Assembly: GCF_041914405.1 (NCBI RefSeq)
Contig: NZ_JAYSDK010000008.1
Span: forward strand, 62,001 to 126,000
Reading direction: 5' to 3'
Source of the DNA: Zoogloea sp041914405
GTDB taxonomy: Bacteria > Pseudomonadota > Gammaproteobacteria > Burkholderiales > Rhodocyclaceae
Length of the DNA: 64,000 nucleotides
Within the stretch, counting starts at the first letter, position 1, and each line of letters begins with the position of its first letter. The position numbers and the translations under genes are program-made. Shown here piece by piece: positions 55,421-64,000 of this stretch. Below the pieces are notes generated by a model. It was given only the letters and a program-made list of their open reading frames with translations, ran no database searches and was not told the origin of the DNA.

Positions 55421-56011
55421 ATGCAAGACCAAGACACCCCGCTGAGCGCCGACGAAAAGCAGGCACCTGAACTCGTGGATAACGCCGCCGGCATCGCGGC
55501 CGAGCAAGTCTCCCAGCCCGCCGACGAGCCGAGTGTCGACTCCCTGCCGAACATTGCCGAGCAGCTCCGCCAAGCCGAATTGAAGGCGGTTGAACACCAT
55601 GATGCGTGGTTGCGCGCCAAGGCCGAGACCGAGAACGTCCGCCGTCGCGCCCAGGACGACATCGCCAAAGCCGGCAAATTCGCCGCCGACAAATTTGCCC
55701 AGGCCATGCTTCCGGTCAAGGACAGCCTCGAGGCAGCCCTCGCCACCGAAAACGCCACGCTGGATAGCCTGAAGCAAGGTGTCGAGCTGACTCTCAAGCA
55801 ACTGATTTCCGCGTTTCAGGGTGCCAACGTCGTCGAGGTGAATCCGGTCGGCGAGAAGTTCGACCCGAACAAGCATCAGGCGATCAGCGCCATCGAGGCC
55901 GACGGCGAACCCAACACTGTGATCAATGTGCTGCAGAAGGGTTACCTGCTGCACGACCGCACCATCCGCCCGGCGCTCGTCGTCGTGTCGAAAGCCAAAT
56001 CCGCCGCTTGA
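55421..56011 (+). CDS. grpE: Nucleotide exchange factor GrpE
   Basis: A 196-residue DnaK nucleotide-exchange factor. An acidic disordered N-terminus (about 1-45) precedes a long helix with WLRAKAETENVRRRAQDDIAKA, the GrpE coiled-coil signature. The C-terminal beta domain has NPVGEKFDPNKHQAISAIEA (as GEKFDPNKHQAIS) and VLQKGYLLHDRTIRPALV. AAGGAG lies eight bases upstream of the ATG. It is the first gene of the heat-shock unit. Confidence 0.96.
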   Translation: MQDQDTPLSADEKQAPELVDNAAGIAAEQVSQPADEPSVDSLPNIAEQLRQAELKAVEHHDAWLRAKAETENVRRRAQDDIAKAGKFAADKFAQAMLPVKDSLEAALATENATLDSLKQGVELTLKQLISAFQGANVVEVNPVGEKFDPNKHQAISAIEADGEPNTVINVLQKGYLLHDRTIRPALVVVSKAKSAA

Positions 56012-56103
56012 AAGCGGCGACGACATCCCCATATCGGTAACAAGCCGGCGCCCCGACACCATCGGAGCGCATGTCAAACAGAATTCGAACTGAAGGAAAA
56101 CTC

Positions 56104-58038
<1,935 letters not shown>

Positions 58039-58072
58039 GCCTGTCCGGCATCACTGCCGCATAGACAGTTCC

Positions 58073-58117
58073 GGCCGAGCCATGCCGGCGCCCCGTGCGC
58101 CGCTCGGCTCGGCCTTT
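58073..58117 (+). terminator. Hairpin with short T-run between dnaK and dnaJ (partial terminator)
   Basis: GGCCGAGC (58073-58080) pairs with GCTCGGCC (58107-58114), with an inner GGCGC/GCGCC stem, followed by TTT. It could reduce dnaJ expression relative to dnaK. Confidence 0.5.
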
Positions 58118-58143
58118 CCACAAGATAGCCAGAGCACCCAAAA

Positions 58144-59268
58144 ATGGCGAAACGGGATTTATACGAGATCCTCGGCGTCAATCGCGACGCCTCCGAGGAT
58201 GAATTGAAAAAGGCCTACCGCAAGCTGGCCATGAAGTACCACCCGGACCGCAATCCGGACAACAAGGAAGCCGAGGAGAAGTTCAAGGAGGTCAAGGAAG
58301 CCTACGAGATCCTCACCGACAGCAACAAGCGCGCAGCCTACGACCGCTATGGCCATGCCGGCGTCGATCCCTCCATGGGCGGCGGCGGTGGCGGCCAGGG
58401 CTTCGAGGGCTTCGCCGATGCATTCGGGGACATCTTCGGTGACATCTTCGGAGGCGGCGGCGGACGCGGGCGTTCTAACGTCTATCGCGGCGCCGACCTG
58501 CGCTACAACCTCGAGATCACCCTTGAGGAAGCCGCCCGTGGTGCCGAGAAGACCATCCGGATTCCGGCCCTCGAGGAATGCGACAGCTGCCACGGCAGCG
58601 GCGCCAAGCCCGGCACCCAGCCCAAGACCTGCCCGACTTGCGGCGGCGCCGGCCAGGTGCGCATCCAGCAAGGCTTCTTCTCGATCCAGCAAACCTGCCC
58701 GAAGTGCCACGGCAGCGGTCGCATCATTCCAGAGCCCTGCACGTCCTGCGGCGGCGCGGGCCGGATCAAGCGCCAGAAAACACTGGAAGTGAAGATCCCC
58801 GCCGGCATCGACGACGGCATGCGCCTGCGCCACAGCGGCCACGGCGAGCCTGGCGTCAATGGCGGCCCAGCGGGCGATCTCTATGTGGAAATCCACATCA
58901 AGCAGCATCCGGTCTTCCAGCGGGACGGCGACGACTTGCACTGCGAGATGCCGATCAGCTTCACTACCGCCGCTCTGGGTGGCGAGATCGAGATCCCGAC
59001 CCTCGACGGTGCCGCCAGCATCCGCATTCCGGCCGAGACCCAGAGTGCCAAGGTCTTCCGGCTACGCGGCAAGGGCATCCGCAACGTGCGTAGCCACGCC
59101 CCCGGCGACCTGATGGTGCACGTTATCGTGGAAACCCCTGTCAAGCTGACCGACAGACAGAAGGAACTACTGCGGGAATTCGATGAGATCGCGTCTTCCA
59201 ATGCAGAGCGTCACAACCCCAAAGCCAAGTCCTGGATGGACAAGGTGAAGGACTTCTTCGGCGCCTGA
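58144..59268 (+). CDS. dnaJ: Co-chaperone DnaJ (Hsp40)
   Basis: A 374-residue type I Hsp40 that delivers substrates to DnaK. The J domain (1-70) has the HPD motif in KYHPDRNPD. A Gly/Phe-rich linker (about 75-110) follows. Four CXXCXGXG zinc repeats are intact: CDSCHGSG, CPTCGGAG, CPKCHGSG and CTSCGGAG. C-terminal substrate-binding domains complete the protein. It is the last gene of the heat-shock unit and is followed by a very strong terminator. Confidence 0.98.
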   Translation: MAKRDLYEILGVNRDASEDELKKAYRKLAMKYHPDRNPDNKEAEEKFKEVKEAYEILTDSNKRAAYDRYGHAGVDPSMGGGGGGQGFEGFADAFGDIFGDIFGGGGGRGRSNVYRGADLRYNLEITLEEAARGAEKTIRIPALEECDSCHGSGAKPGTQPKTCPTCGGAGQVRIQQGFFSIQQTCPKCHGSGRIIPEPCTSCGGAGRIKRQKTLEVKIPAGIDDGMRLRHSGHGEPGVNGGPAGDLYVEIHIKQHPVFQRDGDDLHCEMPISFTTAALGGEIEIPTLDGAASIRIPAETQSAKVFRLRGKGIRNVRSHAPGDLMVHVIVETPVKLTDRQKELLREFDEIASSNAERHNPKAKSWMDKVKDFFGA

Positions 59269-59292
59269 TTTTTGCCGCAGTGCAGCACCCTG

Positions 59293-59334
59293 GCACACGG
59301 GCCGACGTTGAAACAACGTCGGCCCGTGTGCTTT
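59293..59334 (+). terminator. Strong intrinsic terminator after dnaJ
   Basis: A perfect 18-bp stem pairs GCACACGGGCCGACGTTG (59293-59310) with 59314-59331 over a loop of AAA. TTT follows directly, and a run of eight T's lies ten bases further (59345-59352 region). Confidence 0.88.
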
Positions 59335-59395
59335 CCGAAAGGCATTTTTTTTGTCCTATACTCGGGGCCGGCTCCGATTTGATTAACAAAAAATA

Positions 59396-60559
59396 ATGAC
59401 AATGATGCCCTTCCACACCATCAAGAAACTGATCGCATGTATTGGCGCCGGCCTGATGCTCACGGCCAGCGCCACCGGATACGCAGCAGATACCGGGGTA
59501 GGAGACACCACCATCACGCTGGGCATGTCGGCCCCGTTCAGCGGCCCCAACGGCGCCTACGGCAAAGAAATGAAGGAAGGCGCTCTCGCCTACTTCGCGC
59601 AATTGAATGCCAGCGGCGGCATCAACGGCCGGAAGGTGGAGCTGGTTGCTCTCGACGATGGTTACGAAACCGAGAAGACGGTCGCCAACACCCGCAAGCT
59701 GATCAACGAACAGAAGGTTTTCGCTCTAATGGCCTTTTACGGCTCGTCGCCGACAACTGAGGCGATGAAAGTCTTCAGCGAGGCGAAGGTTCCGCTAATC
59801 GGCACCATCAGTGGCGCGGGCAGCCTGCGCAGCCCGGTCAATCGCTACATGTTCCATCTGCGCGCCAGCTATGCCGACGAGACCGAAGCCATCGTCAACC
59901 ACCTTGTCGGCCTGGGCATAACCAGCATCGCGGTGTTCTACCAGAACGACGGTTTCGGAAAATCAGGACTGGACGGCGTGACCGCCACCCTCGCCCATCA
60001 CAAGCTCAAGCCGGTCGCCGTCGGCTCGATCGAACGCAACTCACTGGAAGTCGGCCCCGCCGTCACCCAGATCGCCAAGGCCAGTCCGCAGGCGGTCATC
60101 ATGGCAACTCTTTACAAGCCCAGCGCCGAGTTCATCCGGCAGATGCGCAAGGCCGGACAAATGCCTCAGTTCTCAACCCTGTCGCCTATCGGAGCAGATC
60201 TACTGGTCGGAGAACTGGGCGCGAAGGAGGCCCACGGCATCGGCATCTCCCAGGTCATGCCCTACCCCTGGAACGACATCCTGCCGGTCGTGAAGGAATA
60301 CCAGAAGGCCTTGCAGGCCTCTGCGAAGCACAGCAATTACAGCTATTACGGCATTGAGGGCTATATCAACGCCAAGTTGGTCAGCGAAGCGCTCAAGAGG
60401 GCAGGCAAGGACCCCAGCCGGGACAAATTGGTCTCGATACTTGAGGGCGGCAGCATCGATGTCGGCGGCTATCGGGTGACCTACACGCCATCCAATCACA
60501 ATGGATCGCGCTTTGTCGACCTGACAGTGTTGGGCCGCGACGGTCGCGTGCTGCACTGA
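59396..60559 (+). CDS. ABC transporter substrate-binding protein (branched-chain amino acid/LivJ type)
   Basis: A 387-residue periplasmic binding protein of the type I (Leu/Ile/Val) fold. The signal peptide is about 30 residues (LIACIGAGLMLTASATGYA, cleavage before ADTGVG). Typical blocks are ITLGMSAPFSGPNGAYGKEMK, GGINGRKVELVALDDGYE (as INGRKVELVALDDGYE), and SYYGIEGYINAKL at the C-terminal end. No permease or ATPase genes lie beside it. The ligand could be an amino acid, urea, amide or aromatic acid. Upstream there is TATACT (59357-59362), but no good -35 and no ribosome binding site. Confidence 0.9.
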   Translation: MTMMPFHTIKKLIACIGAGLMLTASATGYAADTGVGDTTITLGMSAPFSGPNGAYGKEMKEGALAYFAQLNASGGINGRKVELVALDDGYETEKTVANTRKLINEQKVFALMAFYGSSPTTEAMKVFSEAKVPLIGTISGAGSLRSPVNRYMFHLRASYADETEAIVNHLVGLGITSIAVFYQNDGFGKSGLDGVTATLAHHKLKPVAVGSIERNSLEVGPAVTQIAKASPQAVIMATLYKPSAEFIRQMRKAGQMPQFSTLSPIGADLLVGELGAKEAHGIGISQVMPYPWNDILPVVKEYQKALQASAKHSNYSYYGIEGYINAKLVSEALKRAGKDPSRDKLVSILEGGSIDVGGYRVTYTPSNHNGSRFVDLTVLGRDGRVLH

Positions 60560-60592
60560 ACCACCGCACAGTACGGGCGTCAGCCCCACGGC

Positions 60593-60631
60593 AAAAAGCC
60601 TCGCAACCCTCTAGGGTCCGCGAGGCTTTTT
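60593..60631. terminator. Bidirectional terminator between the binding protein gene and cysS
   Basis: AAAAAGCCTCGC (60593-60604) pairs with GCGAGGCTTTTT (60620-60631), and the loop contains a further ACCC/GGGT pairing. A- and T-runs on the two sides allow it to act in both directions for the convergent genes. Confidence 0.93.
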
Positions 60632-60658
60632 GACTTGCCAGCAGCGACGAACGGACTA

Positions 60659-62041
60659 TCAAGCGCGCCGCCAGATCGTTCCCTGCGGCGTGTCCTCAAG
60701 CACAATGCCGGCGGCGAGCAATTCGGCACGAATCCGGTCGGCCTCGGCAAAATCCTTCGCTTTCTTGGCTGCGATCCGTGCGGCAATCTTTGCATCGATC
60801 TCTGCCGCACCACCCTCCTCGCCGTCAGCACCGCCTTGCAGAAAGGTCGTGGGGTCCTGCTCCAGCAGCCCCAGCACGCCCGCCAGTGCCTTGAGTTCAG
60901 CCGCAACCTCCGCCGACTGGGACCGATTCACCTCGTTGGCCAGATCAAAGAGCACCGACAGGGCCTCAGCCGTGTTGAAGTCATCGTCCAGCGCCAGCTT
61001 GAAGCGGGCAGCGGCGGGCGAGGACCAGTCGATCCCGACATCCGCTGCCGGCGGTACATTGCGCAAGGCGGTGTACAGGCGCGACAGGGCGTTGCGGGCA
61101 TCTACCAGGTGGGCATCGGAATAATTGAGCGGGCTGCGGTAGTGGGCTCGCAGGATGAAGAAGCGCACCACTTCCGGCGCATAGTCCTTCAGCACGTCGC
61201 GAATGGTGAAGAAGTTGCCAAGGCTCTTCGACATCTTCTCGTCGTCCACACGGACAAAGCCGTTGTGCATCCAGTAATTGACGAAAGAACACTGATGCGC
61301 GCCTTCACTCTGCGCGATCTCGTTCTCGTGGTGGGGAAACTGCAGGTCAGCACCACCACCATGGATATCGAAGTGCTTGCCCAGCAGTTCGGAACTCATT
61401 GCCGAGCACTCGATATGCCAACCCGGGCGTCCGACACCCCACGGGGAATCCCACTTCACCTCGTCGGGTTCTTCGGCACGAGCGTGCTTCCACAGCACGA
61501 AATCGAGGGGATCATTCTTGCCGCCGGCAACCTCGACACGCTCGCCGGCGCGCAACTCGTCAAGCGACTTGCCTGACAACTTGCCATAGCCATCGAACTT
61601 GCGCACCGAATAGCACACGTCCGAATTGTCCGCCTTGTAGGCCAGGCCATGCTGCTCAAGATCCCCGATGAGCCGCAGCATCGATGGGACAAACTCCGTG
61701 GCTCGCGGCTCGTGGTCCGGGCGTAGCACGCCCAGCGCATCGGCATCCTCGTGCATCGCCGCGATGAAACGGTCAGTCAGCGCACGGATGCTCTCCCCGT
61801 TCTCCTGGGCCCGCTTGATAATCTTGTCGTCGATGTCGGTGATGTTGCGCACGTAGGTCACCGCATATCCGCTCGAACGGAGCCAACGAGCCACCATGTC
61901 GAAAACCACCATCACGCGCGCATGCCCCAGATGACAAAAGTCATAAACCGTCATTCCGCAAACGTACATGCGGACCTTGCCAGCTTCGATGGGAGAGAAC
62001 TGCTCCTTCTTACGCGTCAGGGAGTTATGAATTTTCAACAT
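60659..62041 (-). CDS. cysS: Cysteinyl-tRNA synthetase
   Basis: A 460-residue class I aminoacyl-tRNA synthetase. The zinc/HIGH region is VRMYVCGMTVYDFCHLGHAR, with HLGH as the HIGH motif (split here as YVCGMTVYDFCHLGHAR). Other blocks are GRPGWHIECSAM with zinc-binding Cys, GGGADLQFPHHENE, and KMSKSLGN (KMSKS loop). The C-terminal anticodon-binding helices end at IWRRA. The frame opens at 62119, but the ATG at 62041 (MLKIHNSLTRKKEQ) matches the family start. Confidence 0.97.
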   Translation of the reverse strand: MLKIHNSLTRKKEQFSPIEAGKVRMYVCGMTVYDFCHLGHARVMVVFDMVARWLRSSGYAVTYVRNITDIDDKIIKRAQENGESIRALTDRFIAAMHEDADALGVLRPDHEPRATEFVPSMLRLIGDLEQHGLAYKADNSDVCYSVRKFDGYGKLSGKSLDELRAGERVEVAGGKNDPLDFVLWKHARAEEPDEVKWDSPWGVGRPGWHIECSAMSSELLGKHFDIHGGGADLQFPHHENEIAQSEGAHQCSFVNYWMHNGFVRVDDEKMSKSLGNFFTIRDVLKDYAPEVVRFFILRAHYRSPLNYSDAHLVDARNALSRLYTALRNVPPAADVGIDWSSPAAARFKLALDDDFNTAEALSVLFDLANEVNRSQSAEVAAELKALAGVLGLLEQDPTTFLQGGADGEEGGAAEIDAKIAARIAAKKAKDFAEADRIRAELLAAGIVLEDTPQGTIWRRA

Positions 62042-62264
62042 GAGGAAAACCGCTAGGCAGAAAACCGATTGGAAATGGTGAGCTGCGGCGGGCACCACGC
62101 CGACAAAAGACGGATGCACACCACGAATGTGATGGCTTCAGGCTTCAGAGACACCGGGGGTGCTCATGGTAGGCAACTACGCTTCTTGCTAAAATGAAGA
62201 GCTTGTAGCCGAACCACCCCGACACAAAGCCTGCGTGCCTTGCGCATGGGCCTGATCATAACAC

Positions 62265-63341
62265 ATGTCAAAACGAGCCCTGGCCGCCGCCCTGTTCCTT
62301 CAATCCCTGCTGTTATGCACCCCGGCACGAGCGGAATCGGCGCAGGACCTGCAGCTACTCCTCAAGCAAGGCCAGTTCGCGCGAGTCGTGGAACGTGCGG
62401 ACGTAGCACTCTCGGCCAAGCCGCGCGATGCGCAAATGCGCTTTCTGAAGGGCGTCGCGCTGGTAGAGCTCAACCGTAATGCGGAGGCCATCGCGGTTTT
62501 CCAGAAGCTGGCTGAGGACTATCCCGACCTGCCCGAGCCCTACAACAATCTAGCCGTGCTCTACGCACAGCAGAAGCAGTACGAGAAGGCACGCGTCGCC
62601 CTGGAAACCGCCATCCGGACTCACCCCAGTTATGCCACGGCCCACGAGAATCTGGGCGACATCTACGCGCGGCTGGCGAGCCAGGCTTACGACAAGGCCC
62701 TGTCCTTGGACTCATCCAACGCCGCGGCCCAGAATAAGCTGTCAATGATCCGAGAGATCATGAGCCTGCCTAGAGCCAGCCAGCCCGCTCCTGCAGCCAT
62801 CGCCACGGTATCGCCCCCCGCTCGCCCGACACCGCAGCAGCCTTCTGCCGCACCGGTCGCCAAGGCGGCGCCCGCTTCAGTTCCGGCTACGCCAGCTCCT
62901 GCCCCAGTGGCCGCAGCGCCAGCAACGGCACCAACAGCCAGGGAAAATGCCAAAACAGAGCCCAAGCGCACATCGGAAACGAGTGAAGACGCAACACTTT
63001 CGGCGACAGCTGTCATCAAGACTGTACAAAGCTGGGCGGCAGCCTGGTCCCGGAAAGACGTGAAAGGCTATCTTGCCTGTTACTCCCGCGATTTCACTCC
63101 CCCCAAAGGTCAGAACCGTAAGGCATGGGAGGATGAACGCAATCAGCGCCTGTCAAAGCCTGGCGAAATCGAGGTCAAGATCGAAGACCTCAAGGTCGTC
63201 GGCATTGATAGCAACCGAGCCACGGTCAAGTTGCGCCAGAACTATCGGTCCGCCAATCTATCTTCCTCGTCCGGCAAGACCCTCATCCTGGTCTGGCAGG
63301 ACGGGAAATGGCTGATCCAGCAGGAGCGGGTTGGCAACTGA
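62265..63341 (+). CDS. TPR-repeat periplasmic protein with C-terminal Cds6/NTF2-like domain
   Basis: A 358-residue protein. The N-terminal signal peptide (ALAAALFLQSLLLCTPARA) ends near residue 23. Two to three TPR units follow (about 25-150; LPEPYNNLAVLYAQQKQYEKA is typical). A Pro/Ala-rich linker spans about 165-230, and a SnoaL/NTF2-like domain (about 245-355; VQSWAAAWSRKDVKGYLACYSRDF) ends in LILVWQDGKWLIQQE. This layout resembles proteins associated with L,D-transpeptidases of the Cds6 group. Its TGA overlaps the ATG of the following transpeptidase gene by one base (TGATG), so they are translationally coupled. Confidence 0.85.
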   Translation: MSKRALAAALFLQSLLLCTPARAESAQDLQLLLKQGQFARVVERADVALSAKPRDAQMRFLKGVALVELNRNAEAIAVFQKLAEDYPDLPEPYNNLAVLYAQQKQYEKARVALETAIRTHPSYATAHENLGDIYARLASQAYDKALSLDSSNAAAQNKLSMIREIMSLPRASQPAPAAIATVSPPARPTPQQPSAAPVAKAAPASVPATPAPAPVAAAPATAPTARENAKTEPKRTSETSEDATLSATAVIKTVQSWAAAWSRKDVKGYLACYSRDFTPPKGQNRKAWEDERNQRLSKPGEIEVKIEDLKVVGIDSNRATVKLRQNYRSANLSSSSGKTLILVWQDGKWLIQQERVGN

Positions 63342-64000
63342 TGCGCCGGGTTCACACCGTCTTGCGGGGAGGGCTTGTGTTAGCGCTGTCCCTCCCCCTG
63401 CTCGCAGAGGGAGGGACAGCCGCGCCCTCGGCGAGCGGCGCTGATGCGGCACTCGGAGCTATCATCCAGGCAATCTCACATGCCAGGCTGGATGAGGCTC
63501 TGGCCAAGACCGACACGCTCATTGCCCAGTACCCCAACTTCCGGCTTGCCCACCTGATCCGTGGCGATCTTTTGCTCGCCCGCGGGCGCCCGCTAGATCG
63601 TTTTGGCAGCGGCAGTAGTGCGCCAGAGGAAAAAGTCGACGATTTGAGGGACGAAGCAGTCGTTCGGCTGAAGGCTTATCGCAATCGCCCCCCCAGCAGC
63701 TACATCCCGCGCTATCTGCTCCAGATGGCCCCCGAGCAAACGCATGCGGTTGTTGTGGACACCCTTCGCTCGCGCCTTTACGTCTATCAGAACGACAACG
63801 GCCAGCCCCGCTTTGTCAGCGACTACTACATCACTCATGGCAAGCTCGGCACGGAAAAGGGACGCGAAGGAGACAAGCGCACACCCATCGGCGTCTATCA
63901 CGTCACGGCCAGTCTGCCGCCGCAGAAGCTCACCGATTTCTACGGAAACGGTGCCTTTCCTATCAATTACCCGAACGAGTGGGACAAGCTACAGGGAAAG
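63341..64000 (+). CDS. L,D-transpeptidase (YkuD/ErfK family), 5' part
   Basis: The frame is open from the ATG at 63341 to the right edge (220 codons). A signal peptide (LVLALSLPLLAEGGTA) is followed by a short helical region and then the start of the YkuD domain: THAVVVDTLRSRLYVYQNDNG, ITHGKLGTEKGREGDKRTPIGVYHV (abbreviated: GREGDKRTPIGVYHV) and GAFPINYPNEWDK. The catalytic SHGC motif would lie beyond the window. These enzymes crosslink peptidoglycan via meso-DAP residues. It is coupled to the upstream TPR/NTF2-like protein. Confidence 0.85.
   Translation, partial: MRRVHTVLRGGLVLALSLPLLAEGGTAAPSASGADAALGAIIQAISHARLDEALAKTDTLIAQYPNFRLAHLIRGDLLLARGRPLDRFGSGSSAPEEKVDDLRDEAVVRLKAYRNRPPSSYIPRYLLQMAPEQTHAVVVDTLRSRLYVYQNDNGQPRFVSDYYITHGKLGTEKGREGDKRTPIGVYHVTASLPPQKLTDFYGNGAFPINYPNEWDKLQGK

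Overview
The window looks like chromosomal DNA of a GC-rich betaproteobacterium, most likely of the Rhodocyclales/Zoogloeaceae type. This is inferred from gene content and order: a 14-gene nuo operon followed by a DUF2818 gene and preceded by tpiA-secG-tRNA-Leu(GAG), a folP-glmM-pst arrangement, carA-carB-greA-DUF4149, divergent bamE/fur, an exosortase A-associated acyl module, and DUF3579. No species call is possible from sequence reading alone. I saw no insertion sequences, phage blocks, rRNA or CRISPR arrays.

Layout. 1-3.6 kb: the 3' part of a caspase-like protease gene, then an assimilatory nitrate reductase (nasA) behind a textbook sigma-54 promoter with NtrC-like half-sites. 3.65-10.9 kb: a compact exosortase A-associated module. 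Two atypical alpha/beta hydrolases and an acyl carrier protein lie on the minus strand; a GNAT-like protein, a GT4 glycosyltransferase, an AMP-forming ligase and a PLP decarboxylase lie on the plus strand. No exosortase is present. A strong bidirectional terminator closes the module. 11-28 kb (minus strand): DUF3579, then tpiA-secG-tRNA-Leu-nuoA...nuoN-DUF2818, which encodes proton-pumping NADH:quinone oxidoreductase. 28-37 kb (minus): the phosphate transporter pstSCAB with a PhoB-type promoter, glmM, folP, ftsH and rlmE. 37-50 kb: yhbY, DUF4149, greA, carB, carA (with an attenuator-like leader), an orphan hybrid histidine kinase, dapB, bamE, fur, recN and nadK. 50-59.3 kb: hrcA-hemH-holin-like gene, a tandem AP2-domain protein, trxC, a Ser/Thr kinase fused to a cyclic-nucleotide-binding-like domain, and the heat-shock set grpE-dnaK-dnaJ behind a sigma-32-like promoter. 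59.3-64 kb: an orphan amino-acid-type binding protein, cysS, and a TPR/NTF2-like protein translationally coupled to an L,D-transpeptidase that runs off the right edge.

Most of the window is core metabolism and housekeeping. The parts that deserve a second look are the exosortase-associated acyl module with its non-serine nucleophile elbows, the kinase-CNB fusion whose phosphate-binding cassette lacks the usual Arg, the stand-alone double-AP2 protein, the caspase fragment, and several regulatory sites: sigma-54 at nasA, the Pho box overlapping a palindrome at the end of glmM, the terminator in the carA leader, and the tRNA-Leu promoter that may feed the nuo operon.
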